A stretch of 64,000 bases of DNA from Forficula auricularia. Taxonomy: Eukaryota > Arthropoda > Insecta > Dermaptera > Forficulidae. The notes under the pieces were generated by a model, which searched no databases, had not been told where the DNA came from, and saw only the letters and a program-made list of their open reading frames with translations. Within the stretch, counting starts at the first letter, position 1, and every line of letters starts with the position of its first letter. Location: contig JALMQS010000099.1 in assembly GCA_024734495.1 (NCBI GenBank), positions 65,694,291 to 65,758,290 on the forward strand, read 5' to 3'. This document shows positions 23,096 through 34,509 of the stretch, piece by piece. The position numbers and the translations under genes were made by a program.

Positions 23096-23101
23096 TTTAT
23101 T
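23096..23101 (-). promoter_or_regulatory. Polyadenylation signal of Ddx1
   Basis: AATAAA on the minus strand about 125 bases after the Ddx1 stop codon at 23224. Confidence 0.5.
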
Positions 23102-23223
23102 TCTATTGAATTTAAATTACATTAAATAATGTACATTTCTTTTTTTTAAACATGTTAAATAAAATAAGAAAATAGTTTCAAATAAATTATTAATTGCAAA
23201 AAGATTATTAAACTAAATATCCA

Positions 23224-24393
23224 TTAACGTTTGTTAGCAATTTTGAAATGTCGTTGAAGATATATCAATTGGGCTTGACTTTCTAAAGAAGAGAGCTCTT
23301 TAACCGTGGGCGCCATTTGAGTGACATGATTCTCATAATTGGAACCTAAATTCTTTCTACGCTGGCCATAAACAACCTTTCCGTCAAATTCATTAAGAGG
23401 TACTTTGAGGTCATTTCCGACCTGCTGAATAGTGACATTCAAATGGTCTTCTATTTCTGCTAAATATCTATTTTCATCGTACCAAATACAACAGCCCCGT
23501 TCGTCAGTGAGATTTGTGTTGCTACAGTTGCGTCCTCGACTTGAACACCATTCACCATGATACCAAACTTTTTCTGGAACTGTAGAAACAAGAGAAATTG
23601 CAAGACCCATGCGTTCAGCTCGTCCAACACGTCCAATTCTGTGAACATAATTGGCTTTATCATCAGGTAGAGTCATGTTTATCATAAATGGAAGTCCGGA
23701 TATGTCAAGACCTCTTGCAGCAACATCTGTACAAATTAAAAATTTTACTTCTGCCTTTTTAAACATTTCCAAGTTGGCCTTTCTCTCTTGAGGTTTTCGG
23801 TCTCCGTGAAGGCAAACGCATGAATATTCATTTCGTTGTCCCTGTTGTTTTAAATAGCGTTCGAGATTATCACAATCGACTTTTGTTCTGCAAAATATAA
23901 TGGCTCGGTCCATTCGATGCTCTGAAATGGCGCGTACACAATATTCTCCTTTGAGAATTTTCACAGCCTCGCTAAGCGTTTCCGCAGCATCGCTTTGAGA
24001 GGCTCGAGCATGAACGCCATCAGTTATTATTCGGCGACGAAGTGTACGCCATGATTGGTCATTTTGAGGATCCACCATGCAAACTACATGATGTACTGTC
24101 TCCGGAACACAATCTTCGCCTTTAAGATCAACCCAGGTTGGGAATCGCATTAGCCTTTCTGCCATTTTTTTCACATCAAAATCATGTAAAGTTGCAGAAC
24201 AAACTACCATTTGAAGAGGTGGAGGGGCAGCTCGAGAAATATGTCCATGGATTTTATTTAATAATTCTCCGTATCCTTGTTTAAGTAAACCATCAGCTTC
24301 ATCAAGTACTAGAAATCGACAACGAGAAAGGGCAAGATGACCTCCGCTTATAAGATCCTCCATTCTGCCTGGAGTGCCGACGACAATATCAAC
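23224..24393 (-). CDS. Ddx1: Ddx1 exon 2 (terminal)
   Basis: Acceptor TTTTAG|GTTGAT, then [10 protein letters not shown] through both the end of the first RecA-like domain (DEAD, SAT) and the whole second RecA-like domain ([32 protein letters not shown]), ending KIANKR-stop. 389 residues. Confidence 0.95.
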   Translation of the reverse strand, partial: VDIVVGTPGRMEDLISGGHLALSRCRFLVLDEADGLLKQGYGELLNKIHGHISRAAPPPLQMVVCSATLHDFDVKKMAERLMRFPTWVDLKGEDCVPETVHHVVCMVDPQNDQSWRTLRRRIITDGVHARASQSDAAETLSEAVKILKGEYCVRAISEHRMDRAIIFCRTKVDCDNLERYLKQQGQRNEYSCVCLHGDRKPQERKANLEMFKKAEVKFLICTDVAARGLDISGLPFMINMTLPDDKANYVHRIGRVGRAERMGLAISLVSTVPEKVWYHGEWCSSRGRNCSNTNLTDERGCCIWYDENRYLAEIEDHLNVTIQQVGNDLKVPLNEFDGKVVYGQRRKNLGSNYENHVTQMAPTVKELSSLESQAQLIYLQRHFKIANKR

Positions 24394-27300
24394 CTAAAAG
24401 AGAAAAAAATATTAAAATATTAATGAAAATGTTTATAAATAATTTAATTTTATTTATTTTCTTAGAAAGACGGGCTGGTAAGCGAAATAAGTATGTTATA
24501 ATGAAAGGCAGTCCATAAATTATTTAAATTTATGGACTGCCTTTCATTATAACCTACTAGTTTATAAATAATATTCCAAAGAATAGAGATAGTGACTAGT
24601 GACTAGCTTGCAGTTGAAAAGAGTTTCAAATGGGGAATCACAGTGTGTATAGGTAGTTTGATGAGACATTCCTACTATATTTAAATTAGGACTCGAAATG
24701 TGGATTTAGACAATTGTCTCATCAAAATATGTAATCTCGCTAGTTTCAAGTCTTCTGTTGTATACATATAATATATGTAAATATTTTATTAAATTAAGAA
24801 TATAATTTTGAAGGCTTCTTCTATCTATTATTAAAAGGTAACAGAGATGTTGATCCTATAAGAGTAAATCAAAGACTGTATTCTGTGGTTAATTTAAATA
24901 TACACAGATATGAAAAAATATTTATAAAAATACATAAAACTATATAGAATGTATTTGGGTATATACCTATACATTTTTATAAAACATAGAATACCCTCTT
25001 TGATTGCTGTAATGTAAATACTATTATTGAACTTTCGAAATTGTAGTCTCAAATTAATATATTTACATACATATATATATTATTTATATATAGGGTGGGA
25101 ACATAAGTACTTGATATTTTATAAAAAAATATTTTTTATTGATTCTAATAGAAACACTTCTATGGAGTTTAAGAAACATTTTATAAATTGAATGTAATGG
25201 AAGGCAGCCCAGAGGTAGTGAGGAAAGAAAAAATTAACACATATCAAATAAGGTGTAATTTATTGGAATCCTTCCTCCTTTCCTTTCAAACCGACGTTTC
25301 GGTGGATTTTTCCCTCCTTCTTCGGGGTTTCAAAGGGTCGATGAATGAAACAAATAAAATATTTCCTTCTTCTCTCCACAGTAGTGTTCGAAACGTCGGT
25401 TTGAAAGGAAAGGAGGAAGGATTCCAATAAATTACACCTTATTTGATATGTGTTAATTTTTTCTTTCCTCACTACCTCTGGGCTGCCTTCCATTACATTC
25501 AATTAAAGTTTCTACCAGTCCGTCTCTCTCCAGAGAAAATTTCGTTGCAAAAAAACATTTTATAAACTTTTTAAAAATAATGTCTAATATTTTCCAAACC
25601 CTTATGCATTCTAATTAGAGAAAAATGCATTTCACGGTGCAGAATGTTCAGTAGGATTTCATTAATAGGAGCTTGATGCGCTCAAAGATTAAATTACATG
25701 TTTCTTATTCTTAAATTTCATACACTTGTGTATCTTACAATATTAAATTTAAATTTGTTAAGATTGAATTAGTTTTTGGAGACGGCTTGATAAGTGAATT
25801 GAGTGGATATTGATGAGGCAGTCCAAAATTCAAAAAAGAGAGATAATTTAAACTATCTTTTTATTCATAAACCTACATTTCGGAGGCTTATTCCCTTCTT
25901 CTTCAGGGTTTTGAAAGGTTACTGCTATTGATGAAATCCTACTGAACATTCTGCAGGGAAAAATGCATTTTTCTCTAATTAGAATGTATTAGGGCTTGGA
26001 AAATAATAGACATACTTTTTTAAAAACTTTATAAATTGTTTTTTTTAAACTCTATACAAGTGTTTCTTTTAGAATCAAAAAATATTTTTGAGCTAGCAGG
26101 ATAATATTTTTTATAAACTATCAAGTACTTATGTCCCACCAAATAGTAAATATGGAAATATATTAATTTGAGACTACAATTTCGAAAGATTAGTTCAATA
26201 ATAGTATTTATGGTACATTAAAGCAATCAAAGAGGGTATTCTATGTTTTATGAAAATGTATATATACCGAAATACATTATATATAATTCTATGTATTTTT
26301 ATAAATATTTCTTCATATCTGAAATTAAGCACAGAATAGTCTCTTTGATTTTCTCTTATAGGATCAACAACTCTGTTACCTTTTAGTCGGTTTATGAATA
26401 AAAAGAGTTTAAATTATCTCTTTTTTTGAATTTTGGACTGCCTCATCAATATCCACTCAATTAAATTTGTTATTTCTAAGAGGATCTTCATATGCCAAAT
26501 TCACCCAAAAATTTTCTTGATCAACTGTTCAGAAAAAACTTGTCTGATTAAAGGACAAAGAAGCGTGTGAAGGGAAAAAAAGAAAATTATTAGTTGTATT
26601 TGGGATATGAATATCTTTTTAGAAATAACGAATTGAAATTTATTAAATAACTAGCTGCGACGCCAGCCTTCGGCTAAAAAAATGGCTTGGCCCCTGGACC
26701 CACTCTCCTGTCCTCGCCCCCCCCCCTGGACATCCTCCTCCTAGACTCCCTTCCCCGCTTCCTAAACTCTCTACCATCCTCCACTCTCCAAACAAAATTT
26801 GGTTGAGTTTGGTCCAAAGGGCTAGAATTTTCATTTTTGCCTCCCCCCCTCCCATTTGGGTGGTTATTTTCAAAAAATATTTAAACGAAAATGTCAAAAT
26901 GGCATCCTTTACAACTTTGCTTATAATGAAATTTGCCATAGAGTAAACAGTTTAGGAGTTATCACATACTACTAAAGGGTCTGCCTCTGTATGTACCTAT
27001 GTCCGTCCGTCCCAGTGGGTGGGGGGTCCAGGGGTGGGGGTTGGCAGGTACTAAAGGGTATTTCTTTCTGTGTCTGTACCTATATCCAGGGGCTGCTAAA
27101 GGGCATTTGTGCCTGTATATATACCTATGTTTGTCCGTCCCCCAGTGGGATCCAGGGATGGGGGTTTGAAGGTGGGATCCAGGGCGTGGAGAGTCAGGGA
27201 TGTGGAGGTCCAGGGGTACTAAAGGGCATTTCTCTGTGTGTACCTATATCATCACATACTACTAAAAGGTATTTGTGCCTGTCTCTGTGTGTACCTATGC

Positions 27301-28738
27301 CCCCAGGGGTTGATAGGTGGGGGCAAGGATGGGGTTTGGGGTACAGGGCTAGGGAGTCCAGGGGGTAGGTTTACTAGGGTGGAGGCTGATCAGAAGTGGG
27401 GCAGACGTTCCGGGGTTTGGGAGAGAGTCGGTGGGATGGGGAGTGGTTGGAGATGGAGGAGAGGGAGTGTTTAAGTGACGGGGGTCCAGGGGGCGAAGCC
27501 CCTTGGCTAGCAAGAGGCCCGCCGAAGGTGGGCATTGCAGCTAGTAATCAAATAAACTCCTTGGGGGACGGACATATTAATAAACAGACGCAGGTACAAA
27601 TGCCCTTTAGTAGTATGTGATATCAATGACCTGAAAAATAATAATATGAAAAAAAAAAATAATAATCATGGACATGAATATTTCTAAATAAATAAAAATA
27701 TTTTAAACTGTTAATTACCCCACTTTGCAGAGCAGCTATTTGTTCCTTAACGTTGACTCCTCCAATGACAAGTAATTCTTTTATTTTCGGTGATTCCAGG
27801 TGTTTTTTAAACTTAGCAATCTGATTTGAAGTCTGTTCTGCTAATTCTCGAGACGGCTCGATGATAACTGCTTGAGGGGCATTATTAATTTTACTGACTT
27901 TATCTCCATCAGATGCTCCTGAAGCGGAAGTTTCATTAACACGTTGTTGGCCAGCAGGCGCTTCAGACACCGCGATATACCCTTGGGGTAAATTCTTGAA
28001 AGGGGTTGCTCCAAAATTAAACGACATTTCGGCGTTTTTTAAAACAACCGCAGGATAAAAGGTCGCGCCTTTGAGTTGTCCTGTGATTTCAAAAGCTTGG
28101 CCAAGATCTTGTCCATTTTTACTGAAACGAATTTCTTTCGAATCCAGATTAAGCATACATCCAATAACATCGCATTTGCCAAACGGCTCGCCATAATTAT
28201 CAAATTGTTTGTTATTGGATTTTTTGCCGGTTCCTCCAAAGCCAAAACCGAATCGATCCGTACCAAGATCTAAATTTGCATTTTCGGTGCTCCATCCAAC
28301 TCGGCAAAGGCCCTCGTCAGTGACCATGGCTTCGAAATAATATTTTCCAGAGGAATGAACCCCACGGGTGGCTCTGCAGCCGTGCCATTCTTTAAATTCC
28401 CTCGACTGACACCGAAGACCATCCGGAGTAACAGCTAGAGCAGAACCTCTGTCATAAAAAGATAATTGCCAGCCAATATTGGTTGAAGATTTCCCTTTCG
28501 GGGCAGCTTTGGAACCTCCACTTTCGAGATCTTTAAGCGTTTCCCAAACAATTTGTAATATGGGTAAGCAAAAAGCGCCTGTTTTACCGCTTCCAGTTTC
28601 AGCAGCCATAAGGACATCTCCGCCGCCTAAGATCAAAGGCACGGCCTCCGCTTGGACATCCGTTGGCAAATTCCATTCCATTTCATCAACCGCTTTGGCA
28701 ATTTCAGGCAAAACGCCCATCTCTTCGAACGCAGTCAT
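23224..28738 (-). CDS. Ddx1: ATP-dependent RNA helicase DDX1 (complete, two exons)
   Basis: Exons join(28738..27719, 24393..23224), 729 residues against about 740 in vertebrates, so complete. DDX1 is a DEAD-box ATPase with a SPRY domain inserted after motif I; it acts in tRNA ligation complexes, mRNA transport and DNA repair (family knowledge). Seen here: start [19 protein letters not shown], Walker A AETGSGKT (46-53), SPRY about 90-250 ([24 protein letters not shown]), motif Ia PSRELAEQ (295-302), TPGR (347-350), DEAD (371-374), SAT (406-408), ARGLD (566-570), HRIGRVGR (591-598). All catalytic motifs are intact. The start MTAFEEMG was preferred over an ATG four codons upstream because the family starts there. 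One phase-0 intron (24394-27718) with GT-AG ends is packed with palindromes and Helitrons. Lies antisense inside the intron of the secreted-protein gene. Confidence 0.97.
25188..25554 (+). mobile_element. Hairpin retroelement with tail of the second type
   Basis: Perfect 12-bp target duplication ACATTTTATAAA (25176-25187 and 25555-25566). Palindrome arms TTGAATGTAATGGAAGGCAG ... to its complement near 25500, then tail ACCAGTCCGTCTCTCTCCAG to TTCGTTGCAAAAAAA. Because it is a palindrome, both strands give the same spurious peptide. A hammerhead-like core on the minus strand (about 25289-25318) has C in place of the conserved U of the first box. Confidence 0.8.
25878..25906 (-). ncRNA. Hammerhead-like core (weak stem)
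   Basis: Minus strand CTGAAGA, A, then a weakly paired GAAGG...CCTCC, then GAAAT. Boxes match but stem II is imperfect. Confidence 0.2.
26651..26961 (-). mobile_element. Truncated Helitron, minus orientation
   Basis: Minus-strand 3' end with hairpin GCCGAAGGCTGGC, then GTCGCAG, CTAG and host T (26650). The body matches 10945-11640 in miniature (C-rich tract, 'acaaaatttggttgagtttgg', 'ctttgcttataatgaaattt'). Its 5' side is cut by the next Helitron, which inserted at 26961. Confidence 0.65.
26962..27544 (+). mobile_element. Complete non-autonomous Helitron
   Basis: Inserted between host A (26961) and T (27545) with no target duplication. 5' end TCACATACTACTAAAGGG, 3' end a hairpin GCCCGCC-GAAG-GTGGGC (27517-27533), seven bases, then CTAG. 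The interior holds four or five degenerate copies of a unit with 'tactaaagggcatttgtgcc' and 'tgtgtacctat', one of which (27248) again looks like a full 5' terminus. No Rep/helicase. All open frames here are spurious. Confidence 0.75.
27560..27622 (-). mobile_element. Inverted Helitron 5' terminus
   Basis: The reverse complement begins A|TCACATACTACTAAAGGGC and continues into a GTCCGTCC phrase as in 26962-27010, so a second 5' end lies back-to-back beside the complete Helitron. Confidence 0.55.
27719..28738 (-). CDS. Ddx1: Ddx1 exon 1
   Basis: ATG at 28738, 340 codons ending QSG before donor GTAATT. Holds the Q-motif region, Walker A and the entire SPRY insertion. Base composition is clearly more balanced than the surrounding intron and intergenic sequence. 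Confidence 0.95.
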
Positions 28739-29158
28739 CTTTAATATCAATCAAATAGAATTCAAGATTAATACTTTAAAAATTGTTTGACTTTTGTCAC
28801 TTTAGAGGTTATAATGTAAGCCGGTCCAAATGATAGATCATCAAAGAATATAAATGAGGAAAACGTAAATTCCGAAGCTATCTTCATTATCGTTGTTTCG
28901 CCGGCTTTTTTTAATCTTATCAATAAATTTAGAAAATAAATTAAATTTTAATAAAATTATATATAGCAAAATATATTATTTGTAATTAATTATTTTACGT
29001 TTTAAAAACTAATTAAAAGAAAAAGATAAATTTCACCAGGGTCGTGAGGTATATTTTCTCAGTATGATGCAAGTCTTCGAAATGGCGCCCATTTGTTTTG
29101 ATTTTTTAAATATAAACTACTTTAATTAAAGATTTCAACTATGAAATCATATCCAGAT

Positions 29159-29315
29159 CAGGCCCGTTTTTAACCCTCGTGGTGCTATGGGCAAATTAAA
29201 CAGGTACGCCCCCCCCCCCCAACCTTCTCTAATATCTCTTGCGCCCCCTTTACGCCCCAAAACCCTTGCGCCCCTGGGCATATACCCATTTTGCCCATTT
29301 ATAGAATCGTGCCTG
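29159..29315. mobile_element. hAT-type MITE
   Basis: CAGGCCCG...CGTGCCTG ends with a perfect 8-bp target duplication ATCCAGAT (29151-29158, 29316-29323). C-rich, non-coding. Confidence 0.85.
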
Positions 29316-29606
29316 ATCCAGATTGTCTATAACTTTTCATTTTTTGTATGTTTTTTGATAAGAAATAAGAAATCAAAATAAAATTAATTAGTCCAACACC
29401 ACACTCAAGATCAAAAAAAGTGGATACTCAAAAATTTTAAAATAAAACGAAAAAAATAATTTTTTAAAGAAATTTTTTTGAATACATCATATGAGAACGT
29501 CGTAATTTGCATACTATTTATGAAAAAAACTGAGAAATTTTGTGCGGTTTTTTCAAGAAAAGATACTTTTTGCGCTCTTTACTGATAACATATATATATG
29601 CTTACT

Positions 29607-29948
29607 CAGAGCTTGGCACAACATCGTTAATCCGTTAATCTTTAATTAACGGAGTTAACAAATTGCTTAACGATTTAACTTTTTAAGATAAACTAAAAAA
29701 ATATTAATTGTTTTCTTAACTTCGGTTCAATTAAACTTCGGTTAACTTTAGTCCGTTACATTGTGGTTGTTGCCGTGATTTTGTGTGATCAGTTTAGTTC
29801 ATTTTTCATCCGATTGTTATTCAGACTGAAGAAAGGGCCATATGCGACAAATCTCTGGAAAATAATTAACCTTTATCGAAGTTAACTTTTTGAGTAGCGG
29901 ATTAACGATTAAGGAAGTTAACTTTCGAATTAACTGTGCTCAGCTCTG
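29607..29948. mobile_element. hAT-type MITE related to the relic at 30349
   Basis: Ends CAGAGCTTGGCAC ... GTGCTCAGCTCTG, with ATGCTTAC on both sides (29598-29605 followed by one extra T; 29949-29956). Shares ends and internal phrases ('ctgaagaaagggcc', 'caaatctctgg') with the larger element at 30349-31359, so it is a deletion derivative. Confidence 0.85.
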
Positions 29949-30590
29949 ATGCTTACACAATCTGACAAATTTATAGTTATAGATTGCAATAGCTTCGAGA
30001 CTGAATTAATTTCAAATAAAATATCATGCCAAAGAATTACACCGCATATAAACTTGTAATTTTTAATATTTTTTGCTAACCCTCTTGTGTTTTAGTTTCT
30101 GCATCTCTATTAGGGTCTTCTATTATTATTTGAAATAATAATGCATCATAGATTTCCCAAAGTTGAAATCGTAAGATTTTAACGCATCTCATCTGCTTGA
30201 CCATCTAGTAGCACTCAATGGTTTTAGAGTTAATTGTGAAATATATTTTTTTAGCACTTCCAAAAGCTTTATAGAACCTGAAAAAAGCGTAAATTTATTG
30301 TACAATAGAAAAAAAAAGTTGTTTCTGAAGAAGACGATGCATCATTAACAGAGCTGGGCACAATTAATTCGAAAATTAACTTCGTTAATCGTTAATCCGC
30401 TACTCAAAAAGTTAACTTCGATAATCGTTAAAGCTTTGACTTTTCACAAATTTAACACAAGTTAAAAGTTAACCACCTAAAAGTTGTGCTGATGTTTAGG
30501 CATTACCTATATTTGTATATTAAAGATAATAGATGAGACTTGGCTTTGGTACAGAGGCACAGAAGAGAAGTAAATAAAACAAATAGTTTA

Positions 30591-30805
30591 AATTGAAAGT
30601 TTTTGCTTAGAGTAGCAGATTTTTATATATTGAAGGAGACAATAAAAGAGTGTGTCTTCTGCTGGAATTATAAATTTTATTTATTTATAACGAGACTATA
30701 GTTTCGACTGATGAAGAGGGCAAAGCCCTCGAAACTATAGTCTCGTTATAAATAAATAAAATTTATAATTCCAGCAGAAGACACACTCTTTCATTGTCTC
30801 CTTCA
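30591..30805 (-). mobile_element. Hairpin retroelement nested in hAT relic
   Basis: Perfect 12-bp target duplication ACAAATAGTTTA (30579-30590 and 30806-30817). Tail (reverse of the family tail, AAGTTTTTGC..AGAGTAGCAG) comes first, then a hairpin with arms TGAAGGAGACAATAAAAGAG and an inner palindrome around GACTATAGTTTCG. Contains the hammerhead-like core at 30708-30735. Confidence 0.8.
30708..30735 (+). ncRNA. Hammerhead-like core
   Basis: CTGATGA, A, perfect 6-bp stem GAGGGC/GCCCTC with loop AAA, GAAAC. The sequence after GAAAC (TATAGTC) is complementary to the sequence before the core, compatible with a stem III, but there is almost no room for stem I. Confidence 0.4.
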
Positions 30806-31842
30806 ACAAATAGTTTAGTTTTAGTTAAATTAAGTATTTAATGCTTTTAGGAAGAAAACAGAGAAACATATGCACCTATTGTAAAAAACAGCAATCAGTT
30901 ATTGATGATCATTTTGCATTAGGTGCATGTTTCCCTTCATAAATATTAGCATAATAAAATTGTCATCCGACATCGATGATCGTTTCGCCCGTAAAACATC
31001 TGGGCGTTTAATTGCAGCGTTATATTTAATAAACAATTCTATTAAAACCGGAAATGCAGCATCTGTAAAAAAATCTTTTGACTTTAAGTCAAGCCAAGTT
31101 CTGACCAAATTCTGACCTTTGTTTTCCAGAGATTTGTGGCCTTTGGGCCTTTCTTCAGTCAGAATAACACTGCTGAAAAAATCTTCTTTTTCTTCATTAT
31201 TGCTACTTCCACCAATGTAACGGACTGAAGTTAACGGAAGTTCGATTGAACGAAAGTTAAGAAAACAGTTAACATTTTTTTAGTTTAACTTAAAAGTTAA
31301 ATCGTTAAGCAATTTGTTATTTAACGATTAACGTATTAAAGATGTTTTGCACAGCTCTGATCATTCACAAGTAGATTTAAAGAATGACATGCGCAGGACA
31401 CATAAAACACCTTTGGATATTTTTCAAGTACCTATTCTATTTTCTACCACCTTTCTTATTTCTTTCGTATTAACTCCGTTATCATAGTCTTGTCTTCTAA
31501 AACACTTCAATTTTACCAAATCTGTCAGAAAAATTTTTGTCAAACCATCTGAGGTTGAATCACTAGCTTCAAAAAAACAAATAAAGAATTCGTCAATTTC
31601 ATATTTATTTTGAATAGAGTTAAAATAAGTGACACCTCTTATTATTAAGAAAGCTGTTCAATATGATTTACGTATAGGGTACCTACAATCTGCGATTATC
31701 GAAAAATATTTAGCTATTTTTGTTACTTCGACAATTTTAGGCAGTGAGATAAATTATAAATCGTATACATCAAAATATATAAATCAGAATAAAATAGAGC
31801 AATATAGAAAAGCGTTGCATAAAGATTTTTTTAAATTTAATA

Positions 31843-32006
31843 CAGGCCGCGCCAAGATATTCGGCCATCCGTGTGCAAACTTTAATGTTACTCCCTCTTT
31901 ATAGTCTTTATAATCTATTCAAGTGTCTGTCTAGCTGTTTTGTCGCCCATTAACTTGGCCGCCTGTGTGTTTTGCACACATTCGCCCTATAGTCGGCGCG
32001 GCCCTG
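31843..32006. mobile_element. hAT-type MITE
   Basis: Ends CAGGCCGCGCC ... GGCGCGGCCCTG with 8-bp target duplication ATTTAATA/ATTGAATA (31835-31842, 32007-32014). A further solitary end of similar type (CGGAACGGCCCTG) is at about 32083-32095. Confidence 0.75.
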
Positions 32007-32523
32007 ATTGAATAGAGCAAATTCTATTTTGATTTCACTGCATATGACGCCGCCTGATGCGTCTGCCTCTCTGTATCATAGTTCGGAACGGCCCTGAGTG
32101 AGTCTATTTATTTGTAATAGTAAAAAAATTGGCTTCGGCGCCCACGGGCGCCCCACACGCATAGATTCAAAGTGCGAAGACATCGGCGGGAAATCATTGT
32201 CGCTGGTCCCCTCAATTTTCCAAGAAGCCTTGGAGGGGAAGCATCTCCACCGCTAGCTGTATTAGCTAGGGAGGAGAAATGACACTTCTTGGAAAAAAGC
32301 TAAAGTGAGAGCGAAGATGGCGACAATGACTTCCGCTTCAGTTTCTATTAATAGACATATTTTGAGAGAGAGGGAGAATAAAACATTAAATTAAAGGACG
32401 AATGAAAATTTTATGAAGAAATTTAAAAACCCAGAGGGTTTATATATGCAAAAAAATAAAGTGAAAACTTTTTCAAGACTCGGTACACTAGAGCCATTTT
32501 AGTAATAACCATTGGCATAGTTA

Positions 32524-32703
32524 GGGCCGGTTGTATGTCGTAAAGTAAATGCTTTTTACAACTAACAAAGGGTAGATGGTAAATGGAGGGACTGGGATGG
32601 ACTGAAAGTGCCTGTCATCTGATTGCCCATCCCAGTCCCTCCATTTACCATCTATCCTTTGTTAGTTGTAAAAAGCATTTACTTTGCGGCATACAACAGG
32701 CCC
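32524..32703. mobile_element. Harbinger/Tourist-like hairpin MITE
   Basis: TTA duplicated on both sides (32521-32523, 32704-32706). Ends GGGCCGGTTGTATGTCG ... CATACAACAGGCCC, and the whole element folds into one hairpin ending in CTGTCATCTGATTG. Three-base TTA/TAA duplications and GG-rich ends are typical of PIF/Harbinger MITEs. Confidence 0.85.
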
Positions 32704-32875
32704 TTAGGGAGTTTTCCTATGTGGGGCAGCCGACCAGCTGATTAGCCACCACAAGGTTTTAATTTCGGTAATCCGATTAGAAATCAACTAAGTTTTTAGT
32801 AGAATTGACAAATTTTGGAAGTAATGAAATAATTTAATGAGAAATACATAAAGTAAAGAAAATTTTTTAAAATAT

Positions 32876-33530
32876 AAAATACTAGGTAGGTTTCACATAA
32901 ATAAAAGATCAGATGCTTGTTTAGCACGACTCTATATACAAATGATTCTTTATTATTTTAAAGTTTTCATTTGCCCATGACTTTTTCTGACAATTGGAAT
33001 GATTAGACATAACATTTAGATATCTTCCCGAACATGTTCGTTTATGAAACCAATCTATATCTTAACTATTATCTTCTAATCTTAAAATTCTTTATATCTA
33101 AATCCAAGTTTACATATTCGCGCTAATACTAGGTAGATTTCACATAAATAAAAGATCAGATGCTTGTTTAGCACGATTCTATATTCTATATTTCGGGGTA
33201 TAAGCCCATCTTCAGGAGTTCACAAAGGAAACTGACTGTCCTTTGTGAACTCCTGAAGATGGGCTTATACCCCGAAATATAGAATATAGAATCGTGCTAA
33301 ACAAGCATCTGATCTTTTTTTATTTATGTGAAATCTACCTAGTATTAGCGCGAATATGTAAACTTGGATTTAGATGTAAAGAATTTTAAGATTAGAAGAT
33401 AATAGTTAAGATATAGATTGGTTTCATAAACGAACATGTTCGGGAAGATATCTAAATGTTATGTCTAATCATTCCAATTGTCAGAAAAAGTCATGGGCAA
33501 ATGAAAAGAACTTTAAAATGATAAAGAATC
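32876..33530. mobile_element. Long foldback element with hammerhead-like cores
   Basis: Arms about 32940-33215 and 33235-33530 are almost perfect reverse complements (for example 'gaacatgttcgtttatgaaacc' / 'ggtttcataaacgaacatgttc'). The block 32876-32938 (starting TACTAGGTAGGTTTCAC) is repeated directly at 33127-33188. The inner hairpin carries CTGAAGATGGGC...CCCCGAAA. A stub of the same end occurs at 59270-59310. Confidence 0.75.
33253..33277 (+). ncRNA. Hammerhead-like core
   Basis: CTGAAGA, T, stem GGG/CCC around CTTATA, C, GAAAT. Boxes conserved, stem II only 3 bp. Confidence 0.3.
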
Positions 33531-33771
33531 ATTTGTCGAGAGAAAATTATGGGTTCTAATAAACGTTTGAATATTGTTTTTTAAAAGATTTGTATTTATT
33601 TATATTATTTTATAAAAACAATCACTATAATTTTTTCAATATAAGCATATTATAATTTTTTAATGTGTAAGTATTTAAGTCTTGATTATAATTTTTTAAT
33701 GTGTAAGTATTTAAGTCTTGAGTGACCCCCAGGAAAGCAGATATGTGACGGTCACAAAGTAAAAATTTTAA

Positions 33772-34509
33772 GATTGTTGTTTCATCATATGGGTTTTCTT
33801 ATGATTTTTTTTTTTTGAAATTTAGCCAGATTATTATTGAAATACTTCTGCAGCAATTGGTGGAAAAACGAAATTTATGAACAATATATTATAGTTCCGG
33901 AGATATTAAATTCCAAAGATAGAGTTTTTCAATACTAGATTCCTATACATTGCACTATACGGGATATCAAAAAGTTTACATACATATTTAATTATAATTA
34001 AGAAACTCTTCTTACCATTGTTATAAAAAACTAAACCAACATTAAACAATAACTAAGTAATTCATTTTCGATAGCCAGGCGTTTGAATATAGTTAAACAA
34101 TAAATTTTAATTCATAGTTATAACACAGTTTCTGAGATAATAATGAATAAATAATGAAAAATGTATAACGAAAAAGTTACATTAAAAACAAGCTGGCAAC
34201 AACGCATTTATTTACCCTAAAAATTGGGTTAACTTTAGTAATTTTTTGACGTTTTTTTCGCTTCAGCCATTGTCGCAACAGCTTTCAATCACTTTTTGTT
34301 TTATAAATCTCCCTTTATAATGTACTTTATCTGAAATTTCTATGATAAAATATATACAAGCTCAGTGTTGCCAGATTAATCAAACGAGCACGGGATTGGC
34401 TACATAAACAGCAAAAAGTTTTGGGCTTATGAATTATTATGAATCCTTATAGTCTGTTTTATATCCTCTAGCATTAACTTTTTGCTAGTATTGTCGCCAA
34501 ATAACTACC
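33772..34509 (+). mobile_element. TTAA-flanked inverted-repeat DNA element (copy D)
   Basis: TTAA on both sides (33768-33771, 34510-34513), ends GATTGTTGTTTCATC ... GTCGCCAAATAACTACC, same interior as 5997-6755, including the minus-strand ATGGCTGAAGCG segment near 34266. Ends about 175 bases upstream of the secreted-protein exon 2. Confidence 0.75.

Larger units (their letters stand above)
24460..26470. repeat. Nested two-kilobase palindrome inside the Ddx1 intron
   Basis: Several overlapping inverted blocks: 24835-25187 plus 25567-25680 pair with 25935-26395; 25790-25880 pairs with 26380-26465; a compact hairpin sits at 24500-24556 (arms with 'aaggcagtccataaa'). The left arm is interrupted by the hairpin retroelement at 25188-25554; the right arm keeps the uninterrupted sequence. 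Non-coding. Confidence 0.75.
30349..31359 (-). mobile_element. hAT transposon relic with nested hairpin element
   Basis: Ends CAGAGCTGGGCAC ... GTTTTGCACAGCTCTG with 8-bp target duplication ATCATTAA/ATCATTCA (30341-30348, 31360-31367; one mismatch). Minus strand 31190-30899 encodes a hAT transposase C-terminus: RTWLDLKSKDFFTDAAFPV, YNAAI, then DVLRAKRSSMSDDNF and LIFMKGNMHL. The usual segment between YNAAI and the KR..SDDNF motif is deleted. The hairpin retroelement at 30591-30805 sits inside. Confidence 0.88.

Noticed and set aside
25188..25502. Two 80-codon frames on opposite strands sharing about 38 identical residues
   Set aside because: The identity is a direct result of the palindrome; the element is non-coding.
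26643..27620. Open frames of 74-125 codons on both strands
   Set aside because: They run through Helitron ends and G-rich repeats; peptides are low complexity and repeat the minisatellite.
28076..28790. Plus-strand frames of 65 and 103 codons
   Set aside because: Antisense shadows of Ddx1 exon 1.
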